Under the pieces are notes generated by a model, which was not told the origin of the DNA, searched no databases, and saw only the letters and a program-made list of their open reading frames with translations. Made by a program: the position numbers and the translations under genes. This document shows positions 8,011 to 16,396 of a stretch of DNA of 60,272 nucleotides, piece after piece. Origin of the DNA: Candidatus Izemoplasmatales bacterium. Lineage in GTDB: Bacteria; Bacillota_I; Bacilli_A; Izemoplasmatales; Hujiaoplasmataceae. The first letter of the stretch is position 1. The number at the start of each line of letters is the position of its first letter. The stretch spans positions 1 to 60,272 of the forward strand of contig JBAZNL010000009.1 in NCBI GenBank assembly GCA_041649275.1, given 5' to 3'.

Positions 8011-8964
8011 ATGAATCAATGGAAGGAAATGAAGAAGGAAGAACTGATTCCCGTCATCGTCGTCGCCGCCGTCGTCGTCGTGCTCATCCTGCTTTCCGCG
8101 CTCGCTCCGGTCCTATTCCCCGGAACGACCTTTGCGAACATCGTCGACAGCAGCGTCGGCCGTTTCTTCAACATCGCCGACTTCTTCGCGAACAACTACG
8201 TCACCCTGCTCGAAAGCGCCGCGATCGTCTTCTTCATGTGGGTGATCGAAAAGGTCCTGACGACCATCGTCCGGCTGCTCTCGCGGAAGAACGCCCGCGG
8301 CGCCACGATCGCCGACCTGCTCACCTCGATCCTGAAATACGCGTCCGCGCTCGTCGCCGTCTTCATGGTCCTCGGCGCCTGGGGCGTCTCCACCGGCACG
8401 CTGCTCGCCGGCGCCGGCATCATCGGCCTCGCCGTCAGCTTCGGGGCGCAGAGCCTGATCGAGGACATCATCGCCGGCTTCTTCATCATCTTCGAGAAGC
8501 AGTTCGCCGTCGGCGACATCATCGAGGTCGACGGTTTCCGCGGCACCGTCAACTCGATCGGGATCCGCACCACCCAGATCGAGGACTACAACGGCGACGT
8601 CAAGATCATGAACAACTCCGACATCCGCGGCGCTCTTAATACCTCGGCCAACCTCTCGCCCTCGATCTGCGACATCTCGATCAACTACGGCGAAGACCTC
8701 GAGAAGGTCGAAAAGGTCATCCGCGAGTCGCTTCCGAAGATCCGCGAGAGGATTCCCGACATCGTCGAAGGCCCGTTCTACAGGGGCGTCCAGTCGCTGG
8801 CGGACTCGAGCGTCGTCCTCCGCATCTACGCCAAGACGGCAGAGACGAAAAAATATCAGGTCACGCGCGATCTGAATCGCGCGATGAAGCTTCTGTTCGA
8901 CGAACACAAGATCGGGATCCCGTTCCCGCAGGTCGTCGTGCATCAGGGCAAGCCCGACGAATAA
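8011..8964 (+). CDS. MscS-family mechanosensitive channel
   Basis: 317 residues. Three membrane segments occupy roughly residues 13-33, 65-85 and 105-150. The pore-lining TM3 region is Gly/Ala-rich and ends in the family signature (LLAGAGIIGLAVSFGAQSLIEDIIAGFF). The beta domain follows (FAVGDIIEVDGFRGTV), then the C-terminal cage domain. It opens under membrane tension to release solutes during hypo-osmotic shock. GGAGGAAGG precedes the ATG. The frame ends in a hairpin shared with the converging gene. Confidence 0.93.
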   Translation: MNQWKEMKKEELIPVIVVAAVVVVLILLSALAPVLFPGTTFANIVDSSVGRFFNIADFFANNYVTLLESAAIVFFMWVIEKVLTTIVRLLSRKNARGATIADLLTSILKYASALVAVFMVLGAWGVSTGTLLAGAGIIGLAVSFGAQSLIEDIIAGFFIIFEKQFAVGDIIEVDGFRGTVNSIGIRTTQIEDYNGDVKIMNNSDIRGALNTSANLSPSICDISINYGEDLEKVEKVIRESLPKIRERIPDIVEGPFYRGVQSLADSSVVLRIYAKTAETKKYQVTRDLNRAMKLLFDEHKIGIPFPQVVVHQGKPDE

Positions 8965-9000
8965 AAATACAGGCGCACGCCTCCGCGAGGCGCGCGCCTG
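8965..9000 (-). terminator. hairpin terminator of the cyclase operon
   Basis: A GC-rich stem-loop at 8970-9000 (CAGGCGC...GCGCCTG with further inner pairing) is followed on the minus strand by TATTTTTATT. It ends transcription from the 9023-11733 operon and may also stop mscS transcripts. Confidence 0.65.
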
Positions 9001-9022
9001 ACTGGTTTCGACGGAAGGCGGC

Positions 9023-10141
9023 TCAGGCCGCCTTCTCTTTGTTTTTAGCCTTGTCGTCGTACATCCGGTGATCGACCTTCGAGAGCAGGGCGTCGGTCGA
9101 CAGCTCGGGTTCGTTCTGGATGAAGCCGAAGCTGAAGCGGAGACCGCGGAGCGCGACGACCTTCTTCGCACGAAGAATCTCCTCGCGAACGGACGCGATG
9201 CTTCTTCCGGCCGCGGCCGCGTCATGCGAGGTGACCACCATGAACTCGTCGCCACCGATGCGGGCGACCATCCGCTCGGCGCGGAACACCCGCTTCAGGA
9301 CCGTCGCGAACTCCGAAAGGACGACGTCTCCGGCCTGATGGCCGTAGGTGTCGTTCACCGCCTTGAAGTCGTCGAGGTCGATCATCAGGAGCCCGAAGAG
9401 TTCGCCCCGTTCCTTGATGAAGCGGAGGTACTCGTCGAACTTGGCGCGCGAATAGAGGTTGGTGAGGCGGTCGAGGGTCCCCGAGGTGGTCTCGAGGAAC
9501 ATGTAGGTGACGACCACCGCGAGCGCGAGCATCGGCCAGGTGAAGAACGCCCTGAGGTAGAACGTCTGCGCGATCGTGCCGAGGATCGGAAGCAGGAAGA
9601 ACGCCATCACGCCCCGGATCACGCCGATGTTGGTCTTCCCGCGGTACCTGAAGGTGAGCCAGGCGGCGTAGACGAGGTGGACGTACATCACCACGTTCGT
9701 GACCCATGAGAGCGGTCCGACGACATAGTCGTTGTCGCCCGTGATCGCGAAGTGGACCGGGACGAAGGCGTTCACGACGAGCGAGGCGAGGAGGAGGATG
9801 CTGCCGTATTGATAATGGATTCGCTTGCGGATGCGGCGGCGGTCCTGGAGGATCTTGTAATCCACGTAGGAAATCCAGAAGCCCGCGAGCAGCGGCGTGA
9901 CCAGGACGAGGAGGAAGTTCGAGACATAGTTCATGAAGAATGCGAATCCGCCGACATAGGAATCGGCGATCCAGGAGACAGATTCGACCACCATCGCCAG
10001 AATCGTGAGGTAGATGATCGTCCTAAACAGCATCGAGGAATAGCTGTGGCGGTCGCCCTTGATGCGGATGATGATGAGGAGCGTGAACAGCATCACGCAC
10101 GCGAAGATGTTGATGTCGAATTCGAGGATGCGTTCGATCAC
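9023..10141 (-). CDS. membrane diguanylate cyclase (GGDEF)
   Basis: 372 residues. The first about 210 form seven or so membrane segments of an integral sensor; the N-terminal tract EFDINIFACVML is shared in style with the cyclase at 22060. The rest is a complete GGDEF domain: DRLTNLYSRAKFDEYL, DLDDFKAVNDTYGHQAGD and the active-site loop RIGGDEF. It should make cyclic di-GMP from GTP. No clear RxxD inhibitory site is seen just before the GGDEF loop (RAERMVARIGGDEF). The start overlaps the stop of the upstream EAL-GGDEF gene as ATGA, so the two are translationally coupled. Confidence 0.92.
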   Translation of the reverse strand: MIERILEFDINIFACVMLFTLLIIIRIKGDRHSYSSMLFRTIIYLTILAMVVESVSWIADSYVGGFAFFMNYVSNFLLVLVTPLLAGFWISYVDYKILQDRRRIRKRIHYQYGSILLLASLVVNAFVPVHFAITGDNDYVVGPLSWVTNVVMYVHLVYAAWLTFRYRGKTNIGVIRGVMAFFLLPILGTIAQTFYLRAFFTWPMLALAVVVTYMFLETTSGTLDRLTNLYSRAKFDEYLRFIKERGELFGLLMIDLDDFKAVNDTYGHQAGDVVLSEFATVLKRVFRAERMVARIGGDEFMVVTSHDAAAAGRSIASVREEILRAKKVVALRGLRFSFGFIQNEPELSTDALLSKVDHRMYDDKAKNKEKAA

Positions 10142-11733
10142 GATTTCTCCCCCCCTTCCCTGCCGTAGGAACGGATCAATTCCAGGGCATCGTCCGCCGG
10201 CATCGGCCGGGCGAACAGATACCCTTGCGCGTAATCGCCGCCGAACGCGCGGATGATGGCTTCCTGCCGTGCCGTCTCGATGCCTTCGACGATGACCTTC
10301 ATCCCGAGATGATGCGCCATCTCGACGATGAACTTGAGGATCGCCCCCTCGGCGTCGCCTTCGGACGCCTTACGGACGAACTCGCGGTCGATCTTGAGGG
10401 CGTCGATCGGCAGTTTCGAGAGATACGTGAGCGACGAATAGCCGATTCCGAAGTCATCGAGGGAGACCACGAATCCCATGGCGCGGATCTCATTCAGACG
10501 TCGGACCGCGACGTCGAAGTTTTCGACGAACGCGGTCTCGGTGATCTCGACGTAGATGCGCGTGCAGTCGGCCCGGAAGCGCCCGACCAGGGCGCGGAGA
10601 CCGTCGAAGAACGCCGGATCGACGAGCGACTTGGCCGAGAGGTTCACGGAGAGGGCGATCGCACCACTCATGCCGTCGTTCCAGGCGATGGATCGCGCAA
10701 GCACCTCTTCGAAGACGTACAGGTCGATGTCGCGGATCAGTCCGGTCTTCTCGGCGAGTGGGATGAAGTCCATCGGCGGGATGAATCCGCGTTCGGCATG
10801 GCGCCAGCGGATCAGTGCTTCGGCGCCATGCATCCTGCCGTCGGAAAGGTCGACGGCCGGCTGGTAATGGACGGTGAAGTCGCGGCGTTCGACGGCGTGA
10901 CGCAGTTCGCCGGTCAGGCGGATCGCGTCCAGACGTTTCTCGGCCATCGCCGGATCGTAGGGCACGCAGCGGTTCTTCCCGCGTTCCTTGGCCGCCGCGA
11001 GGGCGGTATCCGCGCAACGGAGCAGGGTCGCGAAATCGCCGCCGTCGCGCGGGCAGAAGGCGACGCCCGCGCTGTAGGTGACGAAGAATTCGGAGCCGCC
11101 GAGGATCCATGGACGCCGGATCCGGGACAGAGCTCCGGCGACGTCGCAGTCGGGGCCGTGGACCTCGGCGATGCCGGGGACGACGATCGCGAATTCGTCG
11201 CCGCCGAGTCTGGCGACGGACGCCGGAAAGCCGAATCCGTCCGTCAGGATGGCCGCGATCCCCTTGAGAAGGTCGTCGCCGGCGGCGTGACCCTTCATGT
11301 CGTTGACATTCTTGAAGTCGTCGATGTCGATCAGGATGAACGCCGCCGGCCGGCCACCGCAGGCTTCCCGGAACCGGTACTCGAGGCTGTTGCGGTTGGG
11401 CAGGCCGGTCAGGGCGTCCGTGAAGGCGGCGCGATCGAGTTCGGCGTTCACCTGCTCGAGCCGGCCGATTGACTCCGCGTAGAGCCCCATCGCGCGACGG
11501 ATGATGAAGTAGAAGATGACGGCGGTGACGGCAACATAGAACCAACCCTTGACCGTCTGGACGTGGTCGTAAAAGGCGGAGTCGCCGAAGATCGCCTCCG
11601 CCGCCCAGTCGGACGCGATGATCCAGATGGCGCCGATTGCCGCGTAGATGCCGACGATCTTAAGGCTGGACACGGTCGGGTTCAGGATCCGATCGCGATT
11701 GTCTTCGATCCGTCGATTGTCTTCTTTCGCCAT
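10138..11733 (-). CDS. membrane GGDEF-EAL protein (cyclic di-GMP turnover)
   Basis: 531 residues from ATG 11733, with AAGGAAC upstream. Two membrane segments (about residues 24-45 and 65-88) flank a short extracytoplasmic loop of about 20 residues. The GGDEF domain has DALTGLPNRNSLEYRF, DIDDFKNVND and an intact LGGDEF loop. The EAL domain has EALIRWRH, ITETAF, the metal-binding DDFGIGYSSL, KIDREFV, EGIET and a final QGYLFARP. Both halves carry the residues needed for catalysis, so this could be bifunctional, or the GGDEF half may only bind GTP. It shares an operon with the cyclase at 9023. Confidence 0.92.
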   Translation of the reverse strand: MAKEDNRRIEDNRDRILNPTVSSLKIVGIYAAIGAIWIIASDWAAEAIFGDSAFYDHVQTVKGWFYVAVTAVIFYFIIRRAMGLYAESIGRLEQVNAELDRAAFTDALTGLPNRNSLEYRFREACGGRPAAFILIDIDDFKNVNDMKGHAAGDDLLKGIAAILTDGFGFPASVARLGGDEFAIVVPGIAEVHGPDCDVAGALSRIRRPWILGGSEFFVTYSAGVAFCPRDGGDFATLLRCADTALAAAKERGKNRCVPYDPAMAEKRLDAIRLTGELRHAVERRDFTVHYQPAVDLSDGRMHGAEALIRWRHAERGFIPPMDFIPLAEKTGLIRDIDLYVFEEVLARSIAWNDGMSGAIALSVNLSAKSLVDPAFFDGLRALVGRFRADCTRIYVEITETAFVENFDVAVRRLNEIRAMGFVVSLDDFGIGYSSLTYLSKLPIDALKIDREFVRKASEGDAEGAILKFIVEMAHHLGMKVIVEGIETARQEAIIRAFGGDYAQGYLFARPMPADDALELIRSYGREGGEKS

Positions 11734-11920
11734 CTCGACACGTTCCTTCCGTTCGCACGAGGCGCGCATGCGTCCTATATATTCATTATAAGCGCAGAGA
11801 CCGTCCTTTGTCACGCGCTTCCTCGAAAACGGCACGATCATCCGTCGCCGCTTGCAGGTCGCGGGCTGATGTGATATGATGGTTCGTGTGCGGTTTCGGA
11901 TCGAGCCGCGGAGGATCGAC

Positions 11921-12436
11921 ATGGATCAAGGATTCCTGTATACGCTCGCCTTCATTCGGCGCGGCGACGAGGTTCTGCTCATCAATCGCATCAAGGCTCC
12001 TTGGTTCGGGATGTGGAATGGCGTCGGCGGCAAGCGCGAACGCGGCGAAAGCCCGGACGCATGCATCCGCCGCGAGATCCGCGAGGAGACCGGGATCGAC
12101 CTCGATCCGGCGTCGATCCGCTTCGGCGGCACGCTCACTTGGAACGACGATTTCAAGGCAGCGTCGAACGGACTCTACCTTTATTTCGCCGAGGTCGACC
12201 CGGCGTTCTCCTATCCGACCCCCACAGACACCCCCGAGGGTATTCTCGACTGGAAACCGATCCGATGGACCGTCGACCGCCGCAACCAGGGTGTCGCGAC
12301 CAACATCCGCCACTTCCTGCCGACGCTACTCGGCGGCATCCGTCTCCGTTACCATTGCGTCTTCGCGAAGGACCGGCTCGTCGAGGTCGTTTCCGCACCG
12401 ATGGAAGAGGAAGCTCCTTTTCCGGAAAACTCGTGA
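11921..12436 (+). CDS. Nudix hydrolase (MutT/MTH1-like)
   Basis: 171 residues from ATG 11921, chosen for the GGAGG seven bases upstream; the open frame begins 45 bases earlier but that start lacks a site. The Nudix box is complete: G-KRERG-E, seven residues, then REIREETGI, matching GX5EX7REUXEEXGU. Upstream WFGMWNGVGGK is typical of 8-oxo-dGTP or related nucleotide diphosphatases. It probably sanitises the nucleotide pool or hydrolyses another nucleoside diphosphate derivative. The hairpin at 12454 ends the unit. Confidence 0.88.
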   Translation: MDQGFLYTLAFIRRGDEVLLINRIKAPWFGMWNGVGGKRERGESPDACIRREIREETGIDLDPASIRFGGTLTWNDDFKAASNGLYLYFAEVDPAFSYPTPTDTPEGILDWKPIRWTVDRRNQGVATNIRHFLPTLLGGIRLRYHCVFAKDRLVEVVSAPMEEEAPFPENS

Positions 12437-12453
12437 AAAGAACGGGAAAGCAT

Positions 12454-12495
12454 GTGAAAAAGGTGCGCTTTCAACACCTTCTCACACGCTTTTTG
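12454..12495 (+). terminator. terminator after Nudix gene, overlapping the next promoter
   Basis: The stem GTGAAAAAGGTG (12454-12465) pairs with CACCTTCTCAC (12475-12485) and is followed by CTTTTTG. A -10 box TATAAT for the ABC transporter lies directly after, at 12497-12502. Confidence 0.65.
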
Positions 12496-12532
12496 TTATA
12501 ATGAATTATCCAGACATGAAGGAAGTGGAACC

Positions 12533-14845
12533 ATGCTCAGACTCATCGACATCCGCAAGACCTATGTCGTCGGCGACTTCGAACAGCACGCCCTCGACGG
12601 CGTCTCGGTGTCTTTCCGCAAAAACGAATTCGTCGCCATCGTCGGCCCCTCGGGATCCGGCAAGACGACCACGCTCAACATCATCGGCGGCCTCGACCGT
12701 TACGATTCGGGCGACATCATCATCAACGGCAAGTCCACGAAGGATTTCAAGGACTCCGAATGGGACTCCTACCGCAACGGCTCGATCGGCTTCGTCTTCC
12801 AGAACTACAACCTGATCGGCCACATCTCCGTCCTCGACAACGTCGAGATGGGAATGACGCTTTCCGGTCTCCCGGTGAAGGCGCGCCGCGCCCGGGCGGC
12901 CGAGGTCCTCGACCGCGTCGGGCTGTCGGAGCACATGCACAAGCGCCCGAACCAACTGTCCGGCGGCCAGATGCAGCGCGTCGCGATCGCCCGCGCCCTC
13001 GCCAACGACCCCGACATCATCATGGCGGACGAGCCGACAGGAGCGCTCGACTCGACGACCTCGATCCAGATCATGGAACTGATCCGCGAGATCGCCAAGG
13101 ACAAGCTCGTGATCCTCGTCACCCACAACACCGAGATCGCGAAACGCTACGCCACCCGCGTCATCCACATGCGCGACGGCAAGATCGTCGACGACTCCGA
13201 CCCGTACGAGCCGGAAGGCGAGGACAAGGATCGGTTCACCCTGAAGAAGACGGCGATGTCCTTCCGCCAGGCGCTCTCGCTCTCCTTCAACAACCTCAAG
13301 ACCAAACTCGGCCGCGCCCTGATCACCGCCTTCGCCGGCTCGATCGGCATCATCGGCGTCGGCCTCGTCCTTTCGCTTTCCAACGGTCTCAACAAGGAGA
13401 TCGCCGACCTCGAGACCGGCACCCTCTCCGACTTTCCGCTCTTCATCAGCCCGAACGCCTTCATCATGCGTACGCCCGCCGAACGGATGGGGCAGTTCAA
13501 CCAGGATCAGGAGGGCGAGTTCCCGACCGGAAGCCTCCTCTACGTGCTCGACGAGCAGGCGAGCACGGTGTTCCACCAGAACACCATCGACCAGAACTAC
13601 CTCGACTTCCTCGACGGTCTCGACCCGGCGCTGTATAACGAAATCACCTACGGCCGCGCCGTGGCGATGAACCTGTTCACCACCGCCGAAGACGGCGGCG
13701 CCGTCATGCCGGTCGACACCGGCGACGTCGGCTGGTCCGAGATTCCGGGCAATTCGATCTTCATCGAGGACAACTACGACATCCTCGCCGGCGCCTATCC
13801 GACGTCCGTGAACGAGCTTTTGCTCGTCGTCGACACCTACAACAACATCCCGCTCGATCTCCTCATCGCGATCGGCTACGACGTCGACGCGCTCCCGGAG
13901 GAGAACGAGACGAAACTGCTTTCCTTCGAAGACATCGTCGGGAAGGAATTCAGGCTGGTGATGAACGACGACTTCTACACCTACTCCGACTTCACCACCC
14001 TCTACTTCCCGTCGCTCGACTTCGATTCCCTCTATGCCGATTCCGACTCGGTCCCGCTCACGATCGTCGGCATCGCCCGCGCCGCGGAAGACGCCGCCTC
14101 GACCGTCCTCGGCGAAGGCATCCTCTACACCAAGGGACTCACCGACATCGTCCTCGCTTCGGCTTCGACCTCGGCGGTCGCGCTCGCGCAGGTCGACCGC
14201 GACACGAACGTGCTCACGGGTCAGCCGCTCACGGCGGACACGAAGGACGCGATGCTCAAGCTGCTCGGCGCCGACGCGACCCCTGTCTCGATCCAGATCT
14301 ATCCCGTCGACTTCGACGCCAAGAACGCCGTCAAGGACTATCTCGACGGCTATAACGACGGCAAGGAGGAAGCGGACCAGATCATCTACACCGACCTCGC
14401 CGAGACGATCACCGACACCGTCGGCACGTTCGTCGACACGATCACCTACGTCCTCGTCGCCTTCTCGGCGATCAGCCTCGTGGTCTCCTCGATCATGATC
14501 GGGATCATCACCTACGTCTCGGTCCTCGAACGCACCAAGGAGATCGGCATCCTGCGCGCCCTCGGCGCCCGCAAGGTGGACATCGCGCGCGTCTTCAACG
14601 CCGAGACCTTCCTGATCGGCCTCACCGCCGGTCTGATGGGCACCGCGATCACCTGGGTGCTCACCTTCCCGATCAACGCCATCCTCGGCAACCTCCTCGA
14701 GGAGATGTCGAACATCGCCAGCTTCTCGATCGCGGCGATCGTCTCGCTGATCCTCGTCTCGATCGTGCTCACCCTCATCTCCGGACTCGTCCCGGCCGGC
14801 ATCGCCGCCCGCAAGGATCCGGTCGAGGCGCTCCGTACCGAATGA
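12533..14845 (+). CDS. MacB-like ABC transporter, ATPase fused to FtsX-type permease
   Basis: 770 residues. The N-terminal ATPase (about 1-225) has Walker A GPSGSGKTT, Q-loop FVFQNYNLI, signature LSGGQMQR, Walker B IIMADEPTGALD and an H-loop (LVTHN), all of the MacB/LolD class. A membrane segment at about 265-290 is followed by a large extracytoplasmic domain of about 330 residues, then three C-terminal segments of the FtsX type, including VLERTKEIGILRALGA. Such mechanotransmission transporters move antimicrobial peptides or lipoproteins without carrying substrate through the bilayer. The promoter -10 (TATAAT, 12497) and GGAAGTGG ribosome site are clear. Substrate unknown. Confidence 0.9.
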   Translation: MLRLIDIRKTYVVGDFEQHALDGVSVSFRKNEFVAIVGPSGSGKTTTLNIIGGLDRYDSGDIIINGKSTKDFKDSEWDSYRNGSIGFVFQNYNLIGHISVLDNVEMGMTLSGLPVKARRARAAEVLDRVGLSEHMHKRPNQLSGGQMQRVAIARALANDPDIIMADEPTGALDSTTSIQIMELIREIAKDKLVILVTHNTEIAKRYATRVIHMRDGKIVDDSDPYEPEGEDKDRFTLKKTAMSFRQALSLSFNNLKTKLGRALITAFAGSIGIIGVGLVLSLSNGLNKEIADLETGTLSDFPLFISPNAFIMRTPAERMGQFNQDQEGEFPTGSLLYVLDEQASTVFHQNTIDQNYLDFLDGLDPALYNEITYGRAVAMNLFTTAEDGGAVMPVDTGDVGWSEIPGNSIFIEDNYDILAGAYPTSVNELLLVVDTYNNIPLDLLIAIGYDVDALPEENETKLLSFEDIVGKEFRLVMNDDFYTYSDFTTLYFPSLDFDSLYADSDSVPLTIVGIARAAEDAASTVLGEGILYTKGLTDIVLASASTSAVALAQVDRDTNVLTGQPLTADTKDAMLKLLGADATPVSIQIYPVDFDAKNAVKDYLDGYNDGKEEADQIIYTDLAETITDTVGTFVDTITYVLVAFSAISLVVSSIMIGIITYVSVLERTKEIGILRALGARKVDIARVFNAETFLIGLTAGLMGTAITWVLTFPINAILGNLLEEMSNIASFSIAAIVSLILVSIVLTLISGLVPAGIAARKDPVEALRTE

Positions 14846-14850
14846 TCCAC

Positions 14851-14880
14851 GGCGACCGCATTGCGGTCGTCATTTTTTTT
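14851..14880 (+). terminator. intrinsic terminator
   Basis: Nine-base-pair GC-rich stem (14851-14859 with 14863-14871, loop ATT, one G-T pair) followed by CATTTTTTTT. Ends the ABC transporter transcript. Confidence 0.85.
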
Positions 14881-14898
14881 CGAAAAATCCGAAAAAAG

Positions 14899-14970
14899 GT
14901 ATTGTGTTTCGCACAGTAAGATGTTATCCTATTAGTGTGCGATGCACAGAACCAAAACCGTGCGACGCAC
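14899..14970 (+). promoter_or_regulatory. padR promoter with palindromic operators
   Basis: A -35 TTGTGT (14903-14908) and -10 TATCCT (14926-14931) are spaced by 17 bases. The -35 lies inside the 20-base element 14899-14918, an imperfect palindrome (TGTGTTT..CACA). A nearly identical element lies over the promoter of the ABC pair at 29979-29998. Two more dyads follow: TGTGC-GAT-GCACA at 14936-14948 and GTGCG-A-CGCAC at 14960-14970. These are plausible sites for PadR autoregulation. Confidence 0.6.
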
Positions 14971-14987
14971 ACCATGGAGGTGGACCC

Positions 14988-15305
14988 GTGAACTCGCAGT
15001 TCAAGAAAGGCATCATCGAAATGTGCGTCATGGCGGTCGTCTCCCGCAAGGACATGTACGGTTTCGCCGTCATCGAGGAGATCGCGAAGGAGATCGACGT
15101 GAACGAGAACACGATCTATCCGATCCTTCGCCGCCTGACGGCGCAGGGCGTCTTCGACACCTACATGGAACCCACGGGCATCGGCGCGCCGCGCAAGTAC
15201 TACCGCATCACCGATCTCGGCAGGAACAAGACCCGCGAATACGCGGACGAATGGTCGAAGTTCCTGACGGGTGTATTCAGACTATTGGGAGGAAACGAAG
15301 CATGA
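14988..15305 (+). CDS. PadR-family transcriptional regulator
   Basis: 105 residues from GTG 14988, with GGAGGTGG just upstream; earlier in-frame starts lie in the operator region. The winged helix is typical: an IIEMCVMAVVSRKDMYGFAV start, then NENTIYPILRRLTAQGV (recognition helix) and the wing GAPRKYYRITDLG. A short C-terminal helix serves for dimerisation. It overlaps the next gene as ATGA (15302-15305). PadR paired with a DUF1700/HAAS membrane protein is a common two-gene unit in Bacillota. It probably represses its own operon through the dyads upstream. Confidence 0.9.
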   Translation: MNSQFKKGIIEMCVMAVVSRKDMYGFAVIEEIAKEIDVNENTIYPILRRLTAQGVFDTYMEPTGIGAPRKYYRITDLGRNKTREYADEWSKFLTGVFRLLGGNEA

Positions 15306-16285
15306 AACAGCAGTATCTGGACGAAATCCGCACGCTGCTCGGCCGGTACGTGATCACCGCCGCCGAGATGGAAGACATCATCGGCGACTACGACCGCATG
15401 TACGAGGACGGTCTTGCCCGCGGCATGAACGACGAACAGGTCGTCGCGTTCCTCGGCAAGCCCGAAAAGGTCGTCCGCGAACTCGGCGACTCGTACGAGC
15501 GGAAGCCCGGCAAGGGTTCGAAGAACGGCAAGCTGATCGCCATCACCCCCTTCCTGGCCGTGATCGCGTACTTCCTGATCGGCTTCGTCGGTGGCGCCTG
15601 GCATCCCGGCTGGCTCGTCTTCCTCGCCATCCCGGTCGTCGCGATCCTGCTCGACGGTTCCGAACGCGGCATCCTCCGGAAACTCACCGCGCTCTCGCCG
15701 TTCATCGCCGTCGTCGCCTTCATCGTCCTCGGCGAATTCGGCTTCTGGCATCCGGCATGGCTCGTGTTCCTCCTGATCCCGATGGTCGGAGCGCTTTCCG
15801 ACCGCTCGTGGAAGGGCAAGGTGTTCGCCCTCACCCTCGCGCTCGCGGCCGGCGGATACCTCTACTGCGGCTACGCCCTCGACGCCTGGGGGTACGGCGC
15901 CTTCTGCTTCGGCCTGCCGATCCTCTTCGGCGCGGCCACGGGCGCGATCGACTTCGTCTGCGACGTCCGCGGCTGGAAGAAGCTCCCCGTCTCGGAACGC
16001 CGCTTCGCGCTTTCGATGCTCCTGGTCGTGATCCTCGCGATCGCCGCGTTCGTCCTCCTCGGCGTCCTGTACTCGCTCTGGCACGTCGCCTGGCTCACCT
16101 TCCTCGCGATCCCGATGTACGCGATCGTCATGAAGGCGGGAAGGAAGAACCGGCTGGTCGCGCTCTCGCCCTTCCTCGCCACGATCGCCTTCTTCCTTCT
16201 CGGCTTCTTCGTCCCTGGCGCCTTCGCCTATGCCTGGATCGCCTTCCTCCTGATCCCGATCACGGCCATCCTCAAGAACGCCTGA
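15302..16285 (+). CDS. HAAS/DUF1700-like membrane protein with five membrane repeats
   Basis: 327 residues. Residues 1-70 are a HAAS/DUF1700-type cytoplasmic helical domain: YLDEIRTLLGRY, then DIIGDYDRMYEDGLARGM and LGKPEKVVRELGDSY. From about residue 75 there are five membrane repeats of roughly 48 residues. Repeats 1, 2, 4 and 5 share a pattern like (A)LSPF(I/L)A-hydrophobic-LG...WH(P/V)(A/G)WL(V/T)FL(L/A)IP; repeat 3 has diverged. The gene overlaps padR by 4 bp, so it is co-expressed with it. HAAS domains are thought to link membrane partners to PadR-type regulators. The repeats themselves are unassigned. Confidence 0.75.
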   Translation: MKQQYLDEIRTLLGRYVITAAEMEDIIGDYDRMYEDGLARGMNDEQVVAFLGKPEKVVRELGDSYERKPGKGSKNGKLIAITPFLAVIAYFLIGFVGGAWHPGWLVFLAIPVVAILLDGSERGILRKLTALSPFIAVVAFIVLGEFGFWHPAWLVFLLIPMVGALSDRSWKGKVFALTLALAAGGYLYCGYALDAWGYGAFCFGLPILFGAATGAIDFVCDVRGWKKLPVSERRFALSMLLVVILAIAAFVLLGVLYSLWHVAWLTFLAIPMYAIVMKAGRKNRLVALSPFLATIAFFLLGFFVPGAFAYAWIAFLLIPITAILKNA

Positions 16286-16293
16286 AGCTCCCG

Positions 16294-16320
16294 ACGCCGC
16301 CTCCTGGCGGCGTTTTTTTT
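16294..16320 (+). terminator. intrinsic terminator
   Basis: Stem ACGCCGCC (16294-16301), loop TCCT, GGCGGCGT (16306-16313), then a run of T. Ends the padR-HAAS operon. Confidence 0.88.
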
Positions 16321-16396
16321 CATCGAATTTCCGGCGGTACCGTCGCGCCGCCGGGGATTCCGTGGTATACTAAAAGTCAACGAGGAGATGATACCC

